8,367 bases of DNA from Desulfatitalea sp. UBA4791 (GTDB lineage: Bacteria; Desulfobacterota; Desulfobacteria; Desulfobacterales; Desulfosarcinaceae). The DNA lies in the NCBI GenBank assembly GCA_002402905.1, contig DHGT01000157.1:1-8367 (forward strand). The letters run 5' to 3'. Below, piece by piece: positions 1 to 5,806 of this stretch (the first letter of the stretch is position 1; each line of letters begins with the position of its first letter). The translations under genes were made by a program, and so were the position numbers. The notes below the pieces were generated by a model. It did no database searches. It was not told where the DNA came from and saw only the letters and a list, made by a program, of their open reading frames with translations.

Positions 1-66
1 GTTGAAGATCTGCCGCGCACAGCTACGGGAAAGGTGAAACGGTTCGAACTCAGGAAAGCAATATAG
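1..66 (+). CDS. Adenylate-forming acyl-CoA/ACP ligase, C-terminal end only (5' truncated by window edge)
   Basis: The first 66 bases encode the last 21 residues of a protein ending in TAG, containing the string LPRTATGKVKRFELRK. This is the C-terminal A10 signature of the ANL superfamily (acyl-CoA synthetases, NRPS adenylation domains, acyl-ACP ligases). The lysine of the TGK triad is the residue that contacts the substrate carboxylate and AMP during adenylation. The rest of the gene lies outside the window, so substrate class cannot be read. The stop is followed within 20 bases by an acyl carrier protein gene on the same strand, which favours a ligase that loads that carrier over a plain CoA ligase. 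That pairing is inference. The family call is firm despite the short fragment because the motif is complete and correctly placed. Confidence 0.85.
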   Translation, partial: VEDLPRTATGKVKRFELRKAI

Positions 67-69
67 TAG

Positions 70-75
70 AAAGGA
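70..75 (+). promoter_or_regulatory. Shine-Dalgarno site that decides the ACP start
   Basis: AAAGGA lies just after the ligase stop codon. It overlaps the ATG at 75, so it cannot serve that codon. It sits 11 bases upstream of the ATG at 87, a usable if slightly long spacing. This is why the ACP start is placed at 87. Confidence 0.6.
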
Positions 76-86
76 TGACATTTGCC

Positions 87-320
87 ATGGTAACGGTTGA
101 GGAATTGAAACGGGTGATGGGCCGTGTCGGGATCGATCAAGCTTTGGTTGATGCCATAGACCCGGCCAAACCCCTCTTGCTGCAGGGCATGGACTCCGTC
201 GATTATCCGGTATTCGCATTGGCCGTGGAAGAGCAATTCCGGGTGCGGATATCGGATCGCGATGTCCTGCAATTAAAAACGCTCTATGATTTCAAGCACT
301 TTATCGAAGGGAACCGGTGA
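87..320 (+). CDS. Acyl carrier protein (phosphopantetheine-binding), stand-alone
   Basis: A 77-residue acidic protein with the size and layout of a free-standing acyl or peptidyl carrier protein. It starts with helix I (TVEELKRVMGRVGI). It then has the attachment motif GMDSVDYP, whose serine (about residue 36) would carry the 4'-phosphopantetheine arm, and ends with a last helix (LKTLYDFKHFIEG) typical of PP-binding domains. The usual DSL triad reads DSV, and DYPVFALAVEEQF follows as helix II. An ATG at 75 would add four residues, but the Shine-Dalgarno site overlaps it, so 87 is preferred. The gene lies 20 bases after an adenylating ligase and one base before a GNAT-like gene. This suggests it holds the activated intermediate between those enzymes, rather than being the general fatty-acid-synthesis ACP. 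Family call confident; cargo unknown. Confidence 0.88.
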   Translation: MVTVEELKRVMGRVGIDQALVDAIDPAKPLLLQGMDSVDYPVFALAVEEQFRVRISDRDVLQLKTLYDFKHFIEGNR

Positions 321-321
321 T

Positions 322-1359
322 ATGGAGAGACAAGAGGCCCTTGAATGGCTGGCCGACGAGCGGCATGAGATTCCGGCAGGACAGGAATTCAAAGCCGGCC
401 TTTTCGAACCGGCCGATGCGCCGGGTATCGCGCGGCTGTTTTACGCCGTTTATGGCGACGGCTATCCCATCGACACCTTCTACATCCCCGATCGGCTGAT
501 CGCGCAGCATCGCACGGGCGAGTTACACAGTGCCGTGGCCCGCACACCGCGTGGCGACATCGTGGCCCATGCCGCGCTTTTTCGCAGTTCGGCGCCCAAC
601 CCCCATTTCTACGAATCCGGCCTGGGATTGACGCTGCCGGCCTATCGCACCACCATGGCCTTTTACAGGGCCTATCAACTCACCATGAAGCTGGTCGGCT
701 GCGATGGCGTCGATGGGATTTTCGGTGAAGCGGTGTGCAACCACACCACGACGCAGAAACTGTCCAAAACCAGCCGGTGCATCGAGACCGGGCTGGAGCC
801 TGCCCTGATGCCCGCCGAGGCGTATGAGACCGAACAGAGCGCCCAGGGCCGCGTCGGGTGTATGCTTTATGCCCGGGTGGTCAATGACGATCGCAAAGTG
901 CTGTATGTGCCTGAGGGGTATCGAGACCAGCTGGCTTTTATGATAGATGGCTTGAACCTGGACCGCGAACTGCTGCCCTCGGACGCCGACCTTCCGGAAA
1001 ACGAGGGCGCCATTCAGGTGACCCGCTTCGATTTTGCCCAGGTGGCCCGCTGCATCGTCAGCGCGCCGGGCCGCGGGCTCTCCGCTCGGTTCAGGGATCT
1101 GGAAGAAGAGATGCGGCGGCTCAATTTTGCGCTGATACAAGTCTACGTGGATTTGGGCCAGCCGTGGGCGGGTGCGATGGTCGCCTTGTTGCGGGAGTGG
1201 GGGTATCGCCTGGGCGGATTTTTGCCGATTTGGTTCGGCAGTGACGGGTTGTTGATGCAGAAGCATTTCGTGGATCCCGATCTGGAGGGTCTCAAGATTC
1301 TCTCCGATCGGGGCCGCCGTTTGGTCGACATGATCCGCGAGGATATGCAAAGAGATTAA
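322..1359 (+). CDS. GNAT-like acyltransferase family protein (divergent, two-part)
   Basis: A 345-residue protein. Roughly residues 25-190 read as a GNAT-type acyltransferase domain: an opening strand and helix (FEPADAPGIARLFYAVYG), a core strand (HSAVARTPRGDIVAHAAL), then GLGLTLPAYRTTMAFYRAY where the acetyl-CoA-binding loop would sit. That loop lacks the usual R/Q-x-x-G-x-G/A glycines. The second half (about 230-345) ends in REWGYRLGGFLPIWFGSDGL. This resembles the closing strands of a second GNAT-like half, as I recall from GNAT proteins linked to anti-sigma-type ATPases. The start at 322 has GAAGGG at 306-311, ten bases upstream; the in-frame ATG at 286 lies inside the ACP gene with no ribosome-binding site. 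The ACP stop is one base before this start, so the two are probably translationally coupled. A carrier-bound acyl donor is plausible. Family is moderately sure; function unknown. Confidence 0.6.
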   Translation: MERQEALEWLADERHEIPAGQEFKAGLFEPADAPGIARLFYAVYGDGYPIDTFYIPDRLIAQHRTGELHSAVARTPRGDIVAHAALFRSSAPNPHFYESGLGLTLPAYRTTMAFYRAYQLTMKLVGCDGVDGIFGEAVCNHTTTQKLSKTSRCIETGLEPALMPAEAYETEQSAQGRVGCMLYARVVNDDRKVLYVPEGYRDQLAFMIDGLNLDRELLPSDADLPENEGAIQVTRFDFAQVARCIVSAPGRGLSARFRDLEEEMRRLNFALIQVYVDLGQPWAGAMVALLREWGYRLGGFLPIWFGSDGLLMQKHFVDPDLEGLKILSDRGRRLVDMIREDMQRD

Positions 1360-1363
1360 AAAA

Positions 1364-1389
1364 AGGCCCTCTCCCAAAGGAGAGGGCCT
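1364..1389 (-). terminator. Rho-independent terminator of the ligase-thiolase operon
   Basis: An 11-bp perfect stem (AGGCCCTCTCC paired with GGAGAGGGCCT) closes a 4-base loop. Read on the minus strand it is followed by seven consecutive T, the complement of A1358-1364, which gives a classic intrinsic terminator about 42 bases past the thiolase stop. On the plus strand the hairpin follows the GNAT stop by a few bases but is not followed by T, so it would act there as an mRNA 3' end stabiliser or a weak terminator. The T-tract overlaps the last bases of the GNAT gene. Confidence 0.9.
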
Positions 1390-1431
1390 GAGAACAACCG
1401 TGTTTCAACACCGCAGAAGACGAACAGGAAC

Positions 1432-2640
1432 TTATCGCTGCAGGTTCTCGATCACGGTGGCCACGCCCAGCCCGCCGCCGCAGCAGGAGCTGAAGAACCC
1501 GTAACGACCCTTGCGGCGGATCAGCTCGCGCATGGCGAACATGCAGACGCGGGCGCCCGATGCCCCGTTGGGATGGCCGAAGGCGATGGCGCCGCCCAGG
1601 GGATTCCACTTGTCCATATCGACCTTGTCACCGGTCTGCTTTTCCAGTTCCTTGATGACCGCCAGGTTCTGGACGGCAAAGGCCTCGTTGCACTCCATGA
1701 TGTCCATCTGTGAGAGCTTCAATCCGGCGCGTTTCAGGGCCAGGGGAACCGCATAGGCCGGCCCGATACCCATGATCTTGGGATCCACGCCGTAGTCGCC
1801 GCCGGCCAGCCATTTGGCCATGGGGGTGTAGCCCAGCTCTTTGGCCTTTTCGGCGGTCATCATCAGCACCATGGCGCCGCCGTCATTGCGGCCCGAGGCG
1901 TTGCCCGCGGTGACCGTGCCGTCCTTGACGAAGGCCGGCGGCAATTTGGCCAGGCCTTCCAAGGTGGTGTCGGGACGGCAATGCTCATCGACCTTGAAAA
2001 CGACTTCCGGGGTCTTGCGGGTGGCCGGGAAGACCACCGGGACGATCTCTTCGTCAAACCAGCCGGACTCCATGGCTTTCTTGGCGCGCATCTGGCTGTT
2101 GTAGGCGAATTGATCCGACGCTTCGCGGGAAATGTTGTACATCTTCTGAAGATTCTCGGCGGTCAACCCCATGCCGATGGCCTCTTCTTTCACCGGTGAG
2201 AGCGTGGTGTTCAACGGCATGGGCGGAATCAGCTTGTAAGGCGGATTGGACATGGAGAATTTGGCCGGAATCTGGCTGTAGGCTTCGCTGCCGCCGGCGA
2301 TGATGATGTCGGCGTGGCCGCAGAGAATCTTCCAGGCCGAATGGTTGATCGAGTCGATGGCCGAACCGCACTGCATCTCCACGTAGGAGGCTGAAGTGTC
2401 ATAGGGCAGGCCGGCATCCAGGGCCGCCCAGCGGGCCGGGTTGACGGCCACCGAGCAATGGGCGGCGATGCCCATCATCACGCAGTCCACCTTGTCTTTT
2501 TCCATGATTTTGGTTTTGTCCAGCAGCCCTTTGATGGCGATGCTGGCCAGTTTCGAGGCCGGGATGTCGCGCAGCGTCCCGCCCATGCGTCCAAACGCGG
2601 TGCGAACCGCATCCACAATTACGACTTCTCTTTCTGCCAT
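1432..2640 (-). CDS. Thiolase (acetyl-CoA acetyltransferase / 3-ketoacyl-CoA thiolase)
   Basis: A 402-residue thiolase of normal length. It carries out CoA-dependent cleavage of a 3-ketoacyl-CoA, or the reverse condensation, in the cytoplasm. All catalytic elements are visible: nucleophilic Cys91 in VEMQCGSAIDS, the NEAFA motif at 318-322, His356 in GGAIAFGHPNGASG, and the acid/base cysteine at 386 in SSCCGGGLG. The contexts differ from textbook biosynthetic thiolases (QCGSAID for VCGSGLK; GHPNGASG for GHPIGASG; a doubled CC), which points to a divergent subfamily. AAAGGAG lies about 8 bases before the start. It is the second gene after the acyl-CoA ligase, 61 bases downstream, and is followed by a strong terminator. 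The pairing fits fatty-acid or similar acyl-CoA degradation. Chain-length preference cannot be read from the sequence. Confidence 0.93.
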   Translation of the reverse strand: MAEREVVIVDAVRTAFGRMGGTLRDIPASKLASIAIKGLLDKTKIMEKDKVDCVMMGIAAHCSVAVNPARWAALDAGLPYDTSASYVEMQCGSAIDSINHSAWKILCGHADIIIAGGSEAYSQIPAKFSMSNPPYKLIPPMPLNTTLSPVKEEAIGMGLTAENLQKMYNISREASDQFAYNSQMRAKKAMESGWFDEEIVPVVFPATRKTPEVVFKVDEHCRPDTTLEGLAKLPPAFVKDGTVTAGNASGRNDGGAMVLMMTAEKAKELGYTPMAKWLAGGDYGVDPKIMGIGPAYAVPLALKRAGLKLSQMDIMECNEAFAVQNLAVIKELEKQTGDKVDMDKWNPLGGAIAFGHPNGASGARVCMFAMRELIRRKGRYGFFSSCCGGGLGVATVIENLQR

Positions 2641-2675
2641 GCTTTTCTCCTTTTAATCGATTCGTTAAAATGAAA

Positions 2676-2695
2676 TCCCGGTCTCATGACCGGGG
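2676..2695 (-). promoter_or_regulatory. Intercistronic hairpin between ligase and thiolase genes
   Basis: CCCGGTC and GACCGGG form a 7-bp GC-rich stem with a 4-base loop, extendable by one G-T pair. It begins a few bases after the ligase stop. On the minus strand it is followed by ATTTCATTTTAAC, a loose T-rich tail. It could be a weak terminator lowering thiolase read-through, or a 3' stabiliser of the ligase message. The sequence alone does not separate these. Confidence 0.5.
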
Positions 2696-2701
2696 GATTG
2701 C

Positions 2702-4369
2702 CTATTTCTTCATCTTTTCTTCTTCTTCGGCCCGCAGCACCTTGCGCAGCACCTTGCCGACCGCGGACTTGGGGATGTCGTTCCTGAACTCGACCATCTT
2801 GGGCCGTTTGTAGGGCGCCAGCTTGTCCTTGCAGAACTCGATGATCTCTTCTTCGGTAGCGGTCTCGCCGGGCTTCAGGGTGACGAACACCTTGATCGTT
2901 TCGCCGCGATACTCGTCCGGTATGCCGATGGCCACCGCTTCGGCGACCTTGGGATGCCGGAATAGGACTTCGTCGATCTCCCGCGGGTAGATGTTGTACC
3001 CGCTGGCGATGATCATGTCTTTGGTGCGGTCCACGATGAAAAGATACCCGTCTTCGTCCTGAACGGCCACGTCGCCGGTGTAGAGCCAGCCGTCTTTGAG
3101 TTGGTTGGCGGTCTCTTCGGGATTGTTCCAGTAACCCTGCATCACCTGGGGCCCCTTGATGATCAGTTCGCCTGGTTCGCCCCGCTTGACTTCGGTGACG
3201 CCGTCGTTGGGATCGACCAGCTTGATCTCGGTATCGGGGAAGGGAACGCCGATGCTGCCCTCCTTCTTCAGCCCCATGTTCGGGTTGGCGACGCCCACCG
3301 AAGTGGTTTCACTCATGCCCCATCCTTCGCTGAACGACACGCCCAGGTCTTTGGCCCGTTCGATCAATTTGACCGGGCAGGGGGCGCCGCCGCTGTTGAG
3401 CAGGCCGAATTTTTTGCCCAGCCCGATCTCTTCGGCCCGGGGATGGTTGAGAATCGCATTGATCATGGTCGGCACGGCCGGGAAGAATTGGATGCGCTCG
3501 ATGCCGGCCAGAAGATTCATCACCTCTTCGATGTCGAAACGCGGCACCAGGATCTGGGTGGCGCAGTTGAACATGCCCCAGTTCAAAACGATGATATCGC
3601 CATAGACATGGAAGAAGGGCAGCATGGCCAGGACGTTGCGTTTTTCCGGCGGGGTCTTGTCATTGAGGAACGAGCCCCACAGGCTGGCCTGAACCGTGGC
3701 GGCAATGATGTTGCCATGGGTGAGCACGGCGCCCTTGGGAATACCGGTGGTGCCGCCGGTGAATTGAATCAGGGCCGGGTCGCTGGAGACGACGGGCACT
3801 CTCGTGGGCTTGGTGTCGGTGCTGCCGGCCAGCAGTTCGGAGAAGTGGTGCCAGCCTTCGGGCAGCTCCATATCCTTGGCGGTGCTCACACCAAAACCTT
3901 CGATATAGTCGGTCACCCGGGTGACGATCATGTTGGAGATATTGACCTCGGCGGCCAGGGCCTTGATATTGGCCATCACCATATCGAAGGTGAACATGGC
4001 GGTCGTGCCGGTGTTTTTGTTGATGGCGATGAGTTCCTGGGCCGTGTACATGGGGTTCAGATTGACCACGATGGCGCCTACGGCCATGGTGGCATAGTAG
4101 GCGATGGCGTATTGGGGGCAGTTCGGCAGGTGGACGGCGACACGGTCGCCTTTCTTGATGCCGATTTTGATCAAGGCGTTGGCCATGCGCAGCACCTGTT
4201 CGCGCACTTGCCAGAAGGTCAGCTCAGAGCCGTAGATGTTGAACGCCACTTTGTTGGGAAAGATGCTGGCCGCGATGTTGACCAACTCGTGAACAGGAAC
4301 GTTGGGATAGCGGATGGATGTGGGGATGTTAAAGTCGTAATTTTTGTGCCAGAACTTCTCTTCCATCAT
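2702..4369 (-). CDS. Long-chain-type fatty-acid--CoA ligase (AMP-forming)
   Basis: A 555-residue adenylate-forming enzyme that activates a carboxylic acid to its acyl-CoA via acyl-AMP. Motifs appear in the expected order: the phosphate-binding loop FTGGTTGIPKG at 203-213, PFFHVYG around 251-257, GWGMSETTS at 349-357, YTGDVA with Asp433, VDRTKDMI with Arg448, and the catalytic lysine 539 in SAVGKVLRK. Length and motif spacing match FadD-type long- or medium-chain ligases, but substrate range is not certain. No signal peptide or membrane segment is evident, so it is cytoplasmic or peripherally membrane-bound. The gene opens with two ATG codons (4369 and 4366). AAGGAG at 4375-4380 is 5 bases from the first and 8 from the second, so translation may begin at the second. 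It heads a two-gene unit with the downstream thiolase and is preceded by 278 non-coding bases that should hold its promoter. Confidence 0.92.
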   Translation of the reverse strand: MMEEKFWHKNYDFNIPTSIRYPNVPVHELVNIAASIFPNKVAFNIYGSELTFWQVREQVLRMANALIKIGIKKGDRVAVHLPNCPQYAIAYYATMAVGAIVVNLNPMYTAQELIAINKNTGTTAMFTFDMVMANIKALAAEVNISNMIVTRVTDYIEGFGVSTAKDMELPEGWHHFSELLAGSTDTKPTRVPVVSSDPALIQFTGGTTGIPKGAVLTHGNIIAATVQASLWGSFLNDKTPPEKRNVLAMLPFFHVYGDIIVLNWGMFNCATQILVPRFDIEEVMNLLAGIERIQFFPAVPTMINAILNHPRAEEIGLGKKFGLLNSGGAPCPVKLIERAKDLGVSFSEGWGMSETTSVGVANPNMGLKKEGSIGVPFPDTEIKLVDPNDGVTEVKRGEPGELIIKGPQVMQGYWNNPEETANQLKDGWLYTGDVAVQDEDGYLFIVDRTKDMIIASGYNIYPREIDEVLFRHPKVAEAVAIGIPDEYRGETIKVFVTLKPGETATEEEIIEFCKDKLAPYKRPKMVEFRNDIPKSAVGKVLRKVLRAEEEEKMKK

Positions 4370-4647
4370 GTTGTCTCCTTTAATGCCCTATAGTGATTGT
4401 ATCGACTCCTGCTCAGTCCAGTACGGGCCTATCTTTGCTGTAACAAAGAACGCCGAAGTCCGCCTTTGGTTGGTCCGATTAAAGGTCTGTAGAACTCGCT
4501 TTTATATCCATTACAATAGGTTGCCCGATATCCAAGGCATGGTCGGCCGCCATGCAAACTGTCAAGTTGTTCCATTTTTTTACGATCTTCGCCATACGCT
4601 AGTTGGGCGTTAAATGCAACTTCGCGTGCGGTTCCCCGCGTATGGTG
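4370..4647. other. Non-coding control region upstream of the ligase gene, with inverted repeats
   Basis: A 278-base gap between the Fe-S protein stop and the ligase start, with no supportable gene. Visible items: CTTTG-N6-CAAAG at 4433-4448; GCATGG/CCATGC at 4537-4555; AGTTG/CAACT at 4601-4621; and CCATACGC/GCGTATGG at 4592-4599 and 4638-4645. On the minus strand there is a perfect -35 box (TTGACA, 4565 to 4560), but no good -10 at 16-18 bases from it. TACAAT on the minus strand, about 30 bases before the ligase start, resembles a -10 box without a matching -35. The base composition is more AT-rich than the flanking genes, as expected for a promoter region. Confidence 0.45.
4590..4647 (-). 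repeat. Inverted repeat immediately after the Fe-S protein gene
   Basis: Arms CCATACGC (4592-4599) and GCGTATGG (4638-4645) are exact complements. A G-T and a C-G pair extend them to ten positions. The 38-base spacer holds a nested AGTTG/CAACT pair (4601-4621). On the minus strand the structure begins right after the Fe-S stop codon, so it could form at the mRNA 3' end. No T-run follows it on that strand, so it is not a standard intrinsic terminator. Confidence 0.4.
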
Positions 4648-5739
4648 CTATTCCCCCACCATCGATAGGGGAACCAGCGAGGTGCCCCTGAGTTTGGCCG
4701 TTCGGGTCATCAATTTCCTGCCGCTGGCCGGCGGCTTGGAATGCTTGTCCTCGGGTTTGAGTTCCAGTTGCACGGCTTCCGTCGGGCAGGTCGTGACGCA
4801 AAGCCCGCATCCAATACAGCGGTCCTGGTTCACCACGGCCAGCCCCTCCACCATGTCGATGGCGGCCATCTGGCAGCGGTCCAGACACGTCTCGCAACCG
4901 GTGCAGAGGTCCGGGTTCACATGCGCCCAGTAGTCGTTGAACACCGCCTCGGCCGGTTTGGGCAGTTTGTTGAGGGTTCGCAGGACACCGCAGCAGTCGC
5001 CGCAGCAGTTGCACATGCCGCCCGGATTGACCATGTTGGCCGGCTGGTTGACCAGGCCGGCCGCTTCGCACCGGTCGAGCACCTCGAGCGCCTCTTGCTG
5101 GGTGATGTAGCGTCCCAGTTTGTTTTCCACATAATAGTCGGCATGCGAACCGAACGAGAGACACACCTCTTTGGGTTTGCCGCACCCCTTGCCCAGCAAC
5201 TCTTGCTGTATCCGGCAGATGCAATCGGACAGGGCGATGATCTCTTTGGTTTTGATGATCTCGCGGGCCTGGGCATAGGGTGCCACCGGATGGCTCACCG
5301 TGATGGATTTATGTACCGGAATGGTGCGAAGGGGCAGAACGTTCTTTCCCGGCGTAAAGTCGAGCAGCCCCTCTTCGAGGTAGGCTTCCATCATTTCGGC
5401 CAGTTCGCGATCCATGTTTTTGAGCTGGAATTCATACGAACCGATCACAAATGCCACGGCCGCATAGCGCACATCGCCATTCTTGCGTTGCCGGAAAATC
5501 AGTCCTCTGGCGGCCATGCGCTCGAGCAATGCGCTCACCGCTTCCGGTGCCCGGCCGGTGCGTTCGGCCACGGCTTCGGGGGACTCGAGCATCATGGTCA
5601 TGTCGAGATACATGGCCGCTTCCTCCGGGGTGAAGAGCTTTTGCAGGATCTTCAGCTCGATGCCCGAAGCGGTTTTGGGAAAGCCTACCGAATACTGGTC
5701 CAACTGCTCGCGTAACTTGATATAGATAGAATCTGTCAT
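4648..5739 (-). CDS. Cysteine-rich 4Fe-4S ferredoxin-type protein with N-terminal winged-helix-like region
   Basis: A 363-residue soluble protein with 18 cysteines, all in the C-terminal half. Residues about 25-95 look like a helix-rich winged-helix-like fold (LFTPEEAAMYLDMTM, RTGRAPEAVSALLERM, GLIFRQRKNGDVRYA). The middle holds ALSDCICR (Cys173, 175), Cys186 and Cys193, then a CNCCGDCCG cluster (243-250). Two ferredoxin [4Fe-4S] motifs follow: CTGCETCLDRC (279-289), with Gln where Pro usually follows the last Cys, and CIGCGLCVTTCP (308-319). Proteins of this plan are common in sulfate reducers, syntrophs and archaea; their role is poorly defined, presumably electron transfer. The start at 5739 has GGGAG six bases upstream; longer in-frame starts run into the flavoprotein gene and read as non-coding. 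It lies 67 bases after the flavoprotein gene, so redox partnership is plausible. Family confident; function inferred. Confidence 0.85.
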   Translation of the reverse strand: MTDSIYIKLREQLDQYSVGFPKTASGIELKILQKLFTPEEAAMYLDMTMMLESPEAVAERTGRAPEAVSALLERMAARGLIFRQRKNGDVRYAAVAFVIGSYEFQLKNMDRELAEMMEAYLEEGLLDFTPGKNVLPLRTIPVHKSITVSHPVAPYAQAREIIKTKEIIALSDCICRIQQELLGKGCGKPKEVCLSFGSHADYYVENKLGRYITQQEALEVLDRCEAAGLVNQPANMVNPGGMCNCCGDCCGVLRTLNKLPKPAEAVFNDYWAHVNPDLCTGCETCLDRCQMAAIDMVEGLAVVNQDRCIGCGLCVTTCPTEAVQLELKPEDKHSKPPASGRKLMTRTAKLRGTSLVPLSMVGE

Positions 5740-5806
5740 GGTTTTCTCCCCCTCCACGGGAGATCCAGCACCGATATCGGGCCGATTGGCCATGGGTGGA
5801 TGGGCG

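Noticed and set aside
523..1377. A 284-codon minus-strand open frame opposite the GNAT-like gene.
   Set aside because: It crosses the terminator hairpin, lacks a ribosome-binding site and shows no recognisable domain, whereas the plus-strand gene is coupled to the ACP gene.
3101..4393. A 430-codon open frame on the plus strand opposite the acyl-CoA ligase.
   Set aside because: Its translation is low-complexity, rich in Gly, His and Asp, and has no family motifs, while the minus-strand frame carries every ligase motif. It is a by-product of GC-rich codon use.
4479..4595. A 38-residue minus-strand frame starting MAKIVKKWNN in the gap upstream of the ligase gene.
   Set aside because: No Shine-Dalgarno site, a stop codon two codons upstream, and no recognisable protein family; it overlaps the likely control region.
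4602..4618. GTTGGGC and GCGTTAAATGCA resemble an integron attC right-hand core (GTTRRRY).
   Set aside because: No matching RYYYAAC partner at a suitable distance, the outermost pairing arms do not fit attC, and no integrase or cassette-like genes are present.
4615..4632. Minus-strand CCGCACG...TTGCA resembling a sigma-54 promoter.
   Set aside because: The spacing between the -24 and -12 elements is one base too long and the GG of the -24 box is CG.
5771..5780. CCGATATCGG, a perfect 10-bp palindrome between the flavoprotein and Fe-S genes.
   Set aside because: Short perfect palindromes of this size occur by chance in GC-rich DNA, and no promoter is visible beside it.
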